Origin: a virus
Length of the DNA stretch: 47,702 nt
Direction: 5' to 3' (one strand)
IMG/VR virus record: IMGVR_UViG_3300010430_000076
Span: 1 to 47,702 of that record
Part shown: piece after piece, positions 7,061 to 19,500 of the stretch
Layout of the letters: each line of letters opens with the position of its first letter
How positions within the stretch are numbered: the first letter of the stretch is position 1
Program-made: the position numbers and the translations under genes
The notes under the pieces: model-generated
Told to the model about the DNA's origin: nothing
The model's database searches: none
What the model saw: the letters and a program-made list of their open reading frames with translations, nothing else

Positions 7061-7521
7061 GCTCGCTTAATGACGTGAGCGGCGCGACAGATCGCTACGT
7101 TTACTACAAGGGCAATTACAAATACCAGCTCGCAAAGCCCTATATCGCCTCGGTACTCGAGCTCGAAAACCACCCTCCGGCACACATCAGGTCTGATGGC
7201 GGATTTGCGTTTGTCTCTCTGCAGCCAGACGGCTCGTTACTGATCAACGAGGGTTACGCATGGGACGGTGCCAGCGGCCCTGCCCGCGACACGAATAACA
7301 TCATGCGGGCCAGCCTTGTCCATGACGCCCTGTACCAGCTGGGCAGGGCCGGCAAACTGAACTACAGCAGGCGGAAGGCCGCCGATCAGGCGTTTCACCG
7401 CATCTGTCTCGAGGACGGCATGAGCCGCTTCCGGGCTTGGTATGTCTACAGGGCCGTGCGCATGTTCGCTGCCAAGTCGTTCACTGACCCCAGTACGCGG
7501 CCACTGCAGGAAGCTCCCTAG
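7057..7521 (+). CDS. DUF1353-like protein
   Basis: This 154-residue protein has the DUF1353-type pattern: GYAWDGASGPARDT (about 68-81), then SLVHDALYQLGR with a conserved His-Asp, AADQAFHRIC, and a final YRAVRMF. The HD...AD arrangement hints at a metal or small-molecule site, but the biochemical role of the family is not known to me. It is the last gene of the plus operon, and its TAG stop shares the palindrome CTAG with the stop of the convergent giant gene. Confidence 0.75.
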   Translation: MSSLNDVSGATDRYVYYKGNYKYQLAKPYIASVLELENHPPAHIRSDGGFAFVSLQPDGSLLINEGYAWDGASGPARDTNNIMRASLVHDALYQLGRAGKLNYSRRKAADQAFHRICLEDGMSRFRAWYVYRAVRMFAAKSFTDPSTRPLQEAP

Positions 7522-10500
7522 AAATGCTCTGACAGCGGGGCAACCCGAGACATAATCTCATTGCGCCGGTTGGTCAGCACGATCAGCCGGCGCTGTTTTT
7601 CATCATCCGTCAGCGCACTCGCGTACACCTTCTTGATCTCACCGTTGACCTTCCTGACCTCGCTCACAAGATCGTTCAGCTGCTTGCGCACCATCAGCTT
7701 GCTCTGGTTCTCGCCGAGCAGCTCCCGCGCTCCGTCGATCAGGCCGGCAGACTTGCGGGCGTTCAGTGATCGATAGATCGAGTTGGCCTCTTCGGTCATG
7801 TTGTAAAGCTGGCTGCTGTACTTGGTGCTGCGTGGGTCAGGGTTACGCCAGAAGCGCTTGATCACCGGGTAGTCACGAATGTCTTTGGTCGGCCGATCTT
7901 CGAGGCCGAACACACCGCGCGCGGCCACATCAGACATGCTGAGCAGGTAGCTGCCCGTAGTACCGAAGTAGGCGCGAACAAGGTGCTCGAGGCGCTGCGG
8001 TGATCTCATGGCGTCCGGCAGCCAGTCCGGCAGCTCCTTGCCCATTACCCGGGCGGTCTCGCTGGTCCAAGGGCTGTACTGGTCCTCTGGTACGCGGCCC
8101 TGCTGGGCGATACCCACAATCGGCTGCTTCCGGAAGAAGTCTTTATTAGCCCAGAGCTCTGCTACAGGCTTGGCCAGCTGCGGCACCGGGTTGAATGCCA
8201 TGGTATCCATCAGCATGGCCAGCCCGCGTTCTTTAACCACGTTCCAAGGGTCACGGCCCGAGGCCTTGCGCCAGATGCGCTCAGGGATAGTGGCGAAGAT
8301 CGCGCCGTGCTCAAACGGTTTCGGGATACGGAAGTGCTCACCCTTGACGCCGTTCTCCTGATCGCGACCTATCCAAATGTGCCAGTACAGGTCCTTGTCC
8401 CATTCCGGCAACAGCTCGTAATCCTCGTTGTCCCAGTTTCTCCAAAGCAGGGCCAGCGTAACCATCATCAGCGACAGGCCCTTGGTCAGGAACGCCTTCC
8501 GGTTGTTCTCGTAGGCGCGGCCCATGCGATACAGGCCCTGTATACGGGCGTTCATGAACGGCACAGAACCGATCAGAAACTGAATTACCCGGTGATCGCC
8601 GGACATGGTGAAGTTGAGCACGTCCCGGGCCTGATAGGCCGCTTCGGCCACAGAGCCGCCAGCGTCGCGCACACGCTTGAAGGTGGCCACGCGGTTGGCC
8701 TGCTCTGAGGCGTTACCAACACGCCGCCAGAAGCGCCACCAGCCTTTAGGCGAGACCACAGAGTTCATGAACGTATCAACCTGCCCCTTGGGCAAGCGAT
8801 GCGTCAGGAGCTCTCTCACGTCCTCTGGGTTGGTGTCATAGAAGCCACCGCCACCGGCCCCGGCGAGCATCAGTGAGATCATGTCCTCATCTTCATCCCA
8901 CGCCTTTTTGAGGCCCTTGATCGAGTCGGTGGGAACCAGCCCGGCCTCTGACTGCACAAAGGCCGCCATAGTGTCGCGCATGAAGTTAGCCAGCATGAAC
9001 GCGGGGTCAGCTGTAACGAAGGTGGTCAGGGTGGTCTTGGCACCTCGGAACAAGCTCATCACGTTGTCGGCCCGCTGGGTGCCGATACCCTGCAGGGTCC
9101 TCAGTAGCAGCGGGTCCTCAACGCGGAAGTACTGGCGGTCCCCGCCTACCAGAACACTCACGATATCCGGCCCCTCTGGCGCGACCTTGCGGAAGAACAG
9201 GGCGTAGCTTTCGCGCTCATCCTCTTCCATATCTTCGATCTCTTCGCGGGTGTAGCCCATTTTCTCCAGAGCTCTGTCCAGCTGGTCCTCGCCGATCTTG
9301 ATCGCTTCTGTGCGCTTGGGCACACGGAATAGTGCCACGTCCTCGTAGGCCTCGGCGATGCGCTGCATGGCCACGTTCCGGAAGCTCGCGTCGATCAGGT
9401 AAGTGGTGTTCATGATCATGTTCTCAAACACATGGCCAAAGCGACGCTCACTGCCCTTGTATTTGTATATCCGGCTGGCTGCATCAGCTACGCCGCCGCC
9501 CTTGCCTGTAGGCTTGCGGCCCGTCACGCTCTGGTACAGCTCGGGGAACTCGAACTCTTCAACAGAACGATAGAACGGCACATAGCTGTTGTTCCGCCAG
9601 AGCTCGCGCTCAGACGAGTTCAGCACGCCAGCGCTTACAGCCAGATCGAGAACCTCGTTATTGAATTTCAGCCACTGCTTGTGAACCTCGTCAAACAGTA
9701 TCTTGCCGTCAGCTGTCTTGTACTTCTGGCCGGCCTTGATGATCTTCTCGATATCGGCAAGCTGCCCGTCATACTTCATGAACTCCTTGCCTTGGGCCAG
9801 AAGTTCGCGGCCACGCAGGGCCACCGCGTAGGCCTCCCAGAGGTGCATAAGGTTGCCCTCTTCGTGGGTGGTCAGCGGCCGGAAGATTTCAATGATGCCC
9901 TTGCGGCCCTTCTTGGCTTGAAACGAACCGTCCAGATATACCGGGACGCCGGCCAGCATTACACCAGTCATGACGCTCGATATATTCCGGGTGGCCAGTA
10001 CCGCCTTGTACGGTGATACGCTTGCATCCAGTATCTCGCCGTAAACCTCACGCTCCAGCTCTGCCAGACTAGCGGCGCTGTCGAGTATGGCCTGCTTCAC
10101 TGCCACCTTGTCGATCTGCAGGACCTTGGCCACGAGAGCGCGCAGGCGGTCCATCAGCGTGTAATCTTCGCGGGGCTTGTCCATCCAACGATCGATGATC
10201 GCCTCGCTCTGGGCGTCGCCCAGCGCACGCTGGCGGTGGAAAACGCTGTGCATGGGCCTGCGGTTCTTTTCAGCAAACTCTTTACTGGTAAGCTCGCGCG
10301 CGATCTCCTTCATCGCGGCCTCGGCTGTCTTGAGGTTTGGCTTGCCCATGCCGTAGCGCTCAAACATAACGCTCTCGGCGGCCATCATGATGCTCCGGAC
10401 CGCTGCGGCCTGTGGGTTCTTGGGCTCATCATCGTAGTCGGCCGGGTCGCCATAGGCGCTGCCGATCTCCGTCAGCCGGCGCACAAACGTGTCGAGCTTG

Positions 10501-13500
10501 TCGCTGTTCATCGGGTCCTCGATGAACTCCTGTAGGCGGAGCATGGATAGCGGGTCGTCCAAAGCGGCGTCCATAATGCCGCGCTCCTCTGCGCTGATGT
10601 GCCGGGCCCCAATAGGCGCTACCTTCGCAAAGGCCGGTGTACGCTCATCGAGCTCACCCTCTTCGCGGCCAGTTACCTTGATCAGGTCCTCGTCCCAGAT
10701 CACATAGACCCGGGCGTTAGGAGCCGCGGCATTGCCCTGTCCGAAGTGGCCGGGGATACCAAAGTCCAGCAGTGTCAGTGACACGGTTTTCTGTGCAAAG
10801 AACACCGCGGCCCCGTAGTTCTTGTCTTTGACATAGCGACCTATAACGTTCCAGATCGCGCTGTCCATACCGGAACCCGGGCGCTGCAGCCTCTTCTCCA
10901 TGGCCAGCCCAGCCATCCCGCGGTAAAGAAGCTCGCCGCTCATGTTCCAGAAGTCCTTACCCACTGCGCGCTCGAGTGTTTCGAGGTGGCCCAGCGCATC
11001 CAGCCAGTTACGCAGCTTCTCGAGGTTGGCCCGGATAGCGGCGCTCTGCATTTTCTTGCCGGCCTGCGACCCTAGCGGTGCATCCCAGTTCAGCAGCTCG
11101 TGTTCCTCTGGCACATCGAGTTCCAGCAGAGACCCGGGCTTGATCGGGCGAGCAGGAATTACCACCTTGGTGTCTTGCAGTATTTTCCGGGTTTGCTCGG
11201 CACCCTCTTTGGTGATGCCGTACTGTTCCATTATCCGCTCTCTAACGCGCGTCTCGTTTTCCGGGTCCACTGACATTTGATGGCCCAGAGACCTCAGAAC
11301 GCCATACACCTGTGCACTGGTATCGTCACCACGATTGTTGGCCTTGCCGATCATCCGGGTAAGCTGGTCGCTGCTGTACTCGCGGCCACGGTATTTGATT
11401 TTAATCCGGTACTGGTCCCAGAACGCGGTGCCCCGGCCCATGGCCCGGCCGCGATAGGTCTCATCGGCGTATTCTTTGCTGTCGGTCGCATAGAGCCCCC
11501 AGCCAGCGGCCTGAATGCCAGTGCCGTTGCCAATGTATTTCAGCATAAGGCGTTCAATGCCGGTCATGGTGCTGCCGTGCCAAGCTCTAGCCTGCAATGG
11601 TGTTCGCAGCAAAGCCTCCGGCTTATTAACCTCGCCAATGTCCTGACGGCTGCTAATCTCGTTAGTCACATTGATGCGCGACTGGTCCCATGTCACGTAG
11701 TTCGAGTGTGGCGAACCTTCGCGTGACAGGCGCTCCGCCCTCGCCTTAATACCGGGGATACCAATGGTGCCCAGCCATAGTGACACATGCTTGTCGGTGC
11801 GGGTGCCGGCCGTCCAGTCTGAAACAACCCCGCTCAGCTCTACCCGGTCCGGTAAGGCCTCGTGCACATAGTCGTTTTCCAGCGCACGATAGAAGTGGTG
11901 GCCAAGGTAGGAGTCCAGAGCATCGGACATTGTGTTCATAAACGAATTTTCTAGGCCTTCATCAATGGCCTTCCAAATCTCTGCGGGAATCTTCTGTATA
12001 GCTTCGAGAACGCTGTCTGGCTGCTGGTCCAGAGGCAGGTCCCAGTGGAGCATTTCACTATCATCGGGCACCTCAACCTCCACAAGGGAGCCCGGCCGGC
12101 CAGCGTTTTTGATTATCTGGACCTTGCCTTCTAGGCCTTTGAGAAACGCAATACCCTTCTTGAGCTTTTCTCTGCGGTAGCCCTGCACTTTCGCCACAAG
12201 CGCCAGCAGCCCTATCTCACCAGCCTCCCGGTCTATGTCGCTAAGCTCGTCCAGTTTTGCTTGCCAGCTTTCAATGCCGTATTCCACGCTGCCGCCACGG
12301 GCCGCGCTATAAAGAGCATCGAGCTCTGGCACAGCCATACGCGAGTTTTCCCGCTCTATATCGATCTCGGCGTTAATGTCGGCCAGCCGTTTCTTTAGCG
12401 CGGCTTGGCCAACGGGATTTTCGTAATAAATTTTCAGGCGCAGCTCTTCGGCGATTTCTTCCGCATCTTCGCTCAGCTCCCGCACACGGTCACTTGCCGC
12501 CTGCCGCTCCCTTGATACATAGTCCAACAGATCGGATGCCAACCAGCGCCCTCCATTGATCTCGATAACATTGTTATCAATGCCGTCACCGCGAGGCCGG
12601 TGGTGGTTCGCTATAGGCGAGTGAGAGCTTGTGTAAAAGCCCCAGCCGAGCATTTGCGCGCCCTGCCCTGTCCCAACGAAGGTTAGGTCCACGCCCTTTG
12701 TGATGAGGTCGTGTATATAGCTGCCATGGAAGGTCTTAGCTTGTAGCGGTGTGCGCACCGGCTCGCCGTTGCGGGTTTTTACCTTGGCCAGATCGGCATC
12801 GAACAGCACGATGTTTGTGGCAGCCTCGCCGGAGGCCATGGTTTCGCTGTCCACATAGGTGATGCCGGGAACCCCCTCCTCGTTAAGGGCCTCAGAGATC
12901 ACTCGCTTCTGCCCGGGCTGGCCTGACGGGTATCCCTTATCAGCAAGCTGGGAGTCTCCAATAGCGCCAGTCAAATAGACATAAGCGGCCCCGCCGGTCT
13001 CTTTGTCTTGCAGGGTCTTGGCCATATCGGGCCGCCCGATCTTTACAGCCGCCCGCTGTAGCGCAGCCTTTATCTCTGGCTGGTCGCCAAGCGGTGCATC
13101 CCAGTCAAGCATTTTGGCTATAGCTTCGTCTGATATTTCCACCTCATAGAGCGCGCCTTTACGGCCCATGGCCCGCATTTCGTTGGCCACCTTCTCGGCG
13201 GCCTCGCGGTATTCGTCTGACGAGTCGGCATAGATTTCCTCGAGCTCGTCCGGGCTCTCGTGCATCATTGCCCGTTCCCACATTTCAGCCTCGAGGTAGT
13301 TCTCATTGAAGGCCGCCGCTTGGTTCTTGTCGAAGTAGCGTTTTTCAATATCAAGATCGCGGGGCAGAAAGCGCTTAGCCACACCCGGCACCATCGAGAA
13401 GTACAGCCCGTGACCATACGCTTGCACACCCTCGCCGGTTCCCACGGCGTCCATGTTGAACCTGTCGAACTGGTGCGGGCCGGCGTGGTACGCCTTGGCA

Positions 13501-16500
13501 TGCAGGGCCACGCGGTCCAGCTCGGCCTCAAGATCAGCCAGCTCTCTGGCAGCATCATCCGGCATGCCGTCCTGATAGCGCGGGTCCTGCTTAATGCTGT
13601 CGATCTGGTCCTGCAGGTTGTTGATATGGTCTAGCCGACCCATTTGGTAGTCGGTAATGCGGTCCAGAGCGTCGCTGAGCGCCTGTAGCGAGGCGTCAGG
13701 GTCGTTCAGCACTGAGGCCACCCCAGCGCCTGCCAGCAGGCTGTTGACGGCCTGTGCACGCTGCTCGTACTTCCTCATGCCAGTTAGTATCAGCTGATCA
13801 ACTTCTTTGTCAGAGAAGCCCTGCATGATACCCAGCCGGCGCAGGAAGGCCCGGACAGCAGCGCGAACTTTGTTGATCAGTCTTTTGTCTATGCCCAGCT
13901 CTACGGCCAGCGCGATGATCTCGAGAATGTGTGTATCAGAACCGGCCTCAATCCCGCCCACTTCCCCGGGCCGCTTACCCTGCCGCTCCATCACAATGGC
14001 AGCCAAGGCCATGATGCGTTTATTCTTGGTGTTGTACAGGTTGCGCACCATATCGAAGAGGTCTTTAAATTCAGGCTGGGACTCAAGACCCAGATGCCCG
14101 AACACCTCGTGCAGCGCGATTTGCACCGCATGATCTTGGTCTCTCAGGTTGTCAGCAATCAGGTACTCCGTGCGGGTGCCCGGCAACCACAGGCCCTCAG
14201 TCCTGCTAACGTCCATAAAAACCCTATTAACGGGGTCCCATCGCGCGCTGGCTGGCAGATCGTCCGGACTCTGCACGATCTTGAATGTAACGAGGTTGCC
14301 CATAACGGCCCGGAGGCGTGCCGTGAACTTCATGACCTGCTCTACGGTCAGGCCCTTGCGCTTGGGTGGTTGCTGCTCCTGCCCCGAGCCCTCCTGCTCC
14401 GCAGCCCCCTGCTGGAACAGTGCAGCCCGGCGACTGCCGTAAACGGGGTTCTTGACGAGCACGAGCCCGGCGATCTGTATCACCTCTTCTGCCGATACTA
14501 CTGGCCGACCGTTCTCGCGGTTCCAAAAAAAGCTGTGACGCTCAGGGTCATACCCGACTTGAATCCAGTCCGGGTCCTTCATTGCCTGCTCGGCGCGCTG
14601 CCGGGCCTGCAGCCTGCTCATTGGCTGCCATGCGCCCTCGATGCGAGCAATCGGGCCTTTAGCTGCGCCCTTCGCTATTTTGAGCGCGCCCTGTTCTGGG
14701 GCCGCAAAGGCCGCTCCTGTAACAGAGCCATAGGCGGTATAGCCAATGCGCTTGCCCGCGGTGCTGCCGCCAGACTTCTTGTGCACAGTTACGACCCACC
14801 GACCATGGCGGCTGTAAGCCGGAATATCCAGACGCAAGGAAACCGCCTCGCCGGCTGGCAGATCGTGGGGCTTGTTGATGTGCGGAACTTTGTTCTTGTC
14901 GAGAGCCTCGGCGATCTCCTGATCACTGGCCATATCCGGAACCTTCTCGTAAGGCTCAAACGGCTTAGCCCGGTTCACTATGTTGTCGTACTGCTCTTGC
15001 GTGATCTCTCCACGCTCGAGCCGGCCCACGGCATCCTGCACAGGCTTAACGCGCTTAGTGACCTCGTTGAACGGCATGTCAACGCGACGGGCCTGCAGCG
15101 GAGCTCGTGGCGCAACCGGGTGATCATTCGGGATTTTCTGCTTCCAGTCGGTGATCGGCTCAAGCCCAACCTGCTGGCGTAGTTCGTTATAGCGAGTGCG
15201 CGCCAGCGCTATCATTTTCCGTTTTGGTGCGTCTTTTGCTGCGCGTACCAACTCCCCCCAACCATAAGCCCCCCCAAACAGGCGACCTCGGTGCTCGTTC
15301 ATTTCTTTGAGGATTGCTGGGTCTGGAGCGGCCGCGGCCTGCAGCGGGGTCCGCATGGCCGCCGTGATCTTGTCAGCCAGCTGCGTGTATGCCTTCTCGA
15401 GGGCTGTCATTTTCTGCCGGCTGATGTACCCAGCCTTGCGGTGCCGCTCATCCAGCGGGCCGTCTACCGTATTCTCTTCGGCCATATCCACGAGGTTCTC
15501 GCGGATTCTGTAGGCCATATCCTCGTTGACCTCGTTCCAGTCTGAAAGGATTAGTCGGCCGTTCTCTACGCGCGGCAGTGTCCAGCTGTCTGGGGGCTCG
15601 AGATCATTGGCCTCGACACCCTCGGCCTCCGCCCCTTTATCCGGGTCCCAGAACTCTTCCATGGTGCCCAGCGCCCACTCAACGGCCTCGATCTGATTGG
15701 CGTTAAGCGGAATGCTGGTCTCCGGCGCACCCCTCGCCTGTAGCGGGGCCCGCTTCGAGTGCAGGCCTGCGCGGTTGGCAAAATCATCCTTGCCGCTACG
15801 AGTGACCGCCGACTCTTCGGGGCCAAGCTCGTGGCCAAACAGGTACAGGTTCATTGCGTCTTTTGTGGCCTGCGGCAGCCGGCCGTTCTCTGACTCAAAC
15901 CCGGCAAGGTTCATATCATCGTCGCGGGCCTTGGCCTCTGCGATAGCCTCTTTCTGCAGCCACTTTTCAACGCGCTTGAGCGAGTTGGTGATCTTCTGGC
16001 TGCTGTTCATGTCGATCTTCGGGAACGCCGAGGTCAGCCGGCCGCTGGTGGTGGTGGCCTTGTCGCCCTGTCCGAGCATTGCCGGCTTATAGACCGGCTT
16101 ATCGGCATCATCGAATAGTTCCTGCAGGCGCTCTTGCGTGCGCGCTGACATGAATAGATCGTTTTTCTGCTGCTCGGCCTGCGCATCGACAAGCCAGTTC
16201 ATGGGGCGCAGTTTGCCCGCCTTGCGAATCGCGTTAGCAATCATTCGGAAAAGGTGAATCCGCTCGTTCATGTAGTCCGAATTGTCTTGGTTGTCTGGCG
16301 CACTATCGTCCATGGCGGCCAGCTCTGCGACAGCTTTCTCTACGCTGTCCCGGGCCTTTTTCATTTCTGCCGGCGTTAGAACATCGTCAGTATCGGCCGG
16401 GGCCTCTTCCGTGTCTTGCTGGAAGCCGTAGCGTTCTTCGGGGTCGCCGCCCGTCTCCTCATACAGCCGGTTGGCTTCTGATCTGGCGGCGGCTAGATCG

Positions 16501-19500
16501 GCCTGCAGTTCTGCCAGCTCTTCCTTGTATTCGGCAGCATCTTCGCCGTTGGCCTCACGTCGAGCCACAACCTCCTCGACCTCGAGCACCTCGCGGCTGA
16601 GCTCCTGAGCCTTCTGCTCTGCAGCCTCATAGTCCTTGCGCGGTTTTTCCGCTACTTCCTTCTCGGCTTTTTTGGCAGCAGCCTTTTCTGCCTTGGCCTT
16701 CTGCTGTTGCCTAGCAATGGCCTCATCAAACGCGGCACGCTGGCCATTTTCCTCAATTTCATTTTCAAGATCGAGCTGGAGACTTATCGCCTCGAGCAGG
16801 CTGTTCAGCGCCGCTATTTCACTTTCGCGGGCCTCTTCGGTGTTCGTGTCTACACTGGGCGAATCGCCGTAGCGCCAAGCGGCTTCCTCTTTGTCGCCGG
16901 TGTATGCCTCGAGGGCGTTGTACAGCTCCTGAGTGGGCTCGCCGGTCAGGTATTTTTTGGGGATGCCTTTCGCGCCATACCCGGCAGATGGACCTGCGGC
17001 TTTATTGTCCTCGTTGGCCTGATGGGCATCACGTCGGAGCATCAGCAGGTCCCAGAACCCCTCGTTCTCTAGCGCTTCCTCATCCTCTTTGTAACGCTCA
17101 TACAGCGCGTCCATGGCAGCAACGTCGTTGGCCTTAATTGCCGCTTTGACCTGCGCAAAAAACTCCTCGTCAACGGGGCCTTCGGTACTAGCTTCCTGAC
17201 TAGCTTCCTCGGGCTGAGATTCAGGCTCTGCAACGGGCTCCGGCGTTTCCTGACTAGCTTCGGTGTTAGATTCTGGCTCCATCTGCTGGGCCAGCTTCGA
17301 CAGGATGCCATCGGTTTCCTCGGCAGCCTGCTCCTGACCGGCCAGATCGGCATCAGCTGCGCCCTCTTCGCGGGCCGTGCTGTTCATGGCGATATCGATT
17401 GTTTCAGATAGCAGGGCTTCCTGATCTTCGCGCCACTTGTCGGCGGCCTCTTGGCCCTCGAGTATCACCATCTGTTGGTGTATTTGATCGGCCTCGCCCT
17501 CGTTGATTCCGAGGTCGCGTTTCATTACGTCCTCGCCAACACCCAACGGGTCATTACCCAGCGACAGGTGGGCCTTGATCAGCTCGGCCTGCTCGCGCGC
17601 TTTTTGGTAGTTCTGCTCGAGCTGCTCGCGGTTACGGGCCTTCTGCTGGGCAGCAGCCTGCTCGGCCACCTCTTCGTTACTGGGTGGCTCGATGCTGAAT
17701 ACATCGGTCCAGTCGGCCGGGTCGTAGCTCTCGGCCTCGAGCGCTTCCTCGATGGCCCGGCGCTCTTCCGGAGTCTTGGCCTCGGCCGCCAGTTTGTCGA
17801 TCTTCGTGAAGTCGATATCGCCGATAACATCGTCTGACTTGAGGGGCTCCATGGCCTCCGCCAGCTTGTCCTCGAATGACTGGCCCTGCTGATCTGCCCC
17901 TACGGTCTCTTGCGCCTCAGTCGGAGCTTCCGACAGGCCCCAGCCATCGTCCGGGTCATACCCGGCTTCCTCCAGCGCCTTGCGGACAGCCCCGATCTCC
18001 TCGGCGGTGCTGGCAGAGCTCGCCACATTCTCCATGTCCTCGAACTCGCCAGACTGCAGGCCGGCCTCGGCCTTTTCCAGCCGGGCCTGAAAGTCGCCGC
18101 CCAGACCGCCGCCGCCGGGCGGCGGGGGCTCGCCATCGTCCTGATCGTCGGGTTGCTCACCCAGCTCTGCCGGGGTAGAATCTTCCGATGTTTCCGAAAC
18201 AGATTCTGCAGGTTGTTCAGCTTCTTTTTGTGCTGCTGATTCTTTGGCTGCTGCTTGCTTACGCTGGGCCTCTGAACGCAGACGAGATTCGATTTCGAGG
18301 GCCCGTAAAATCTTCACCGCCTCTTCGGGTTGAAGATCAAGATTACCGTCCTCATCTGGAGTTAGGGCCCTACGAGCAATTGCCTCCGCGCCGTCTCGGT
18401 CTGCCCCGGCATCAACTGCACGAGCCGCGGCTTGTAACACGAAGTCTTGTTCTTGATTCTCTTCCCGTTGAGCATGTTCGCCTTCGATATCGGTCTCTGG
18501 GCTGGAGAAGCCGAACACTGCGCCCATTGCGGAACCTGCCGCCATCCCCGAGGTTACATCCTCGAGCAGGCCTTCCGTTATCTCCTGATCAGGATTGATC
18601 TGCTGGAACGCCATGTTACCGAGCAAAGACTCGGCGGCGCTCTGAGCGCCCTCCTGCAAGGTTTCACCAATACCACCAAGCGCCAGTGACCCCAGCCGTG
18701 TCCGGGCCAGACTCGCAACACTGCCGCCCCAGAGTGGGCCGGTCATAGCACCCATAGGGGCACCTAGCAGCCCGGTGGTGGCGGCAACCATGCTGCCCAC
18801 TTCCTGAGCCAGCTCTGTGGCCACAACGTGGCTGGCGTACTGCAGGCGCTCCATTGGCTCCATGCCTTCGGCCGAAGCGAACACTTCCTGAAAGCGCTCG
18901 TTTTCCCACATCAGCTGAGGGTCAGCCTTCATCACACGCTCATAGGTGTTGTGGCCGCCCATCATGCCGCCGACGATGCCCTCACCAGCGCCGGCACCAA
19001 CAACACCCAGAGCCCGATCTACGCGGATAAGTTTCTTGCGGGCCTGATCTGCCCCTGCCCCGGCAACACGCTTGTAAAACTCAAGGTGTTTTGTGCCTGC
19101 GGCCGCTTTTGTCACCGCCGCCCGATCTACGGCGTTTTTCAGTATGGCCCGGCCAAACGGGTTGGCTGCAAGCTGCAGGCCCTTAGTTATAACCATGCCG
19201 CCGCCCATGCCGGCAACGGTTCCCGGTAAAGCCTGACCGGCCATGCGGGGAATCTTAGACCAGTTCACGTCCCATGAACCGTCCGGGTTTACGTTCAGGA
19301 AGTCAGACGTGGCCTCGTGCTTGGCCTCTTCGGAGTACTTGTCAAACCAGTACTCGACGGCACTATCGCCGGCCTCGTTCACGAAATCTGCAGCGCGCTC
19401 AGCGCCAACCTGATCAAGCGCCCAGCCTACGGCCTTGGCGAACTGGCCGGAGCCCACGCCCCAGTCAGACACCAGATCGCTCATCTTGCCGTCGTTAGGC

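Noticed and set aside
13929-15182. Long antisense open frame (417 codons) inside the giant gene
   Set aside because: It lies opposite a clearly recognisable domain (zincin and AEEVIQ-type domain) and its protein shows no familiar motif. High-GC coding DNA often leaves such frames on the opposite strand.
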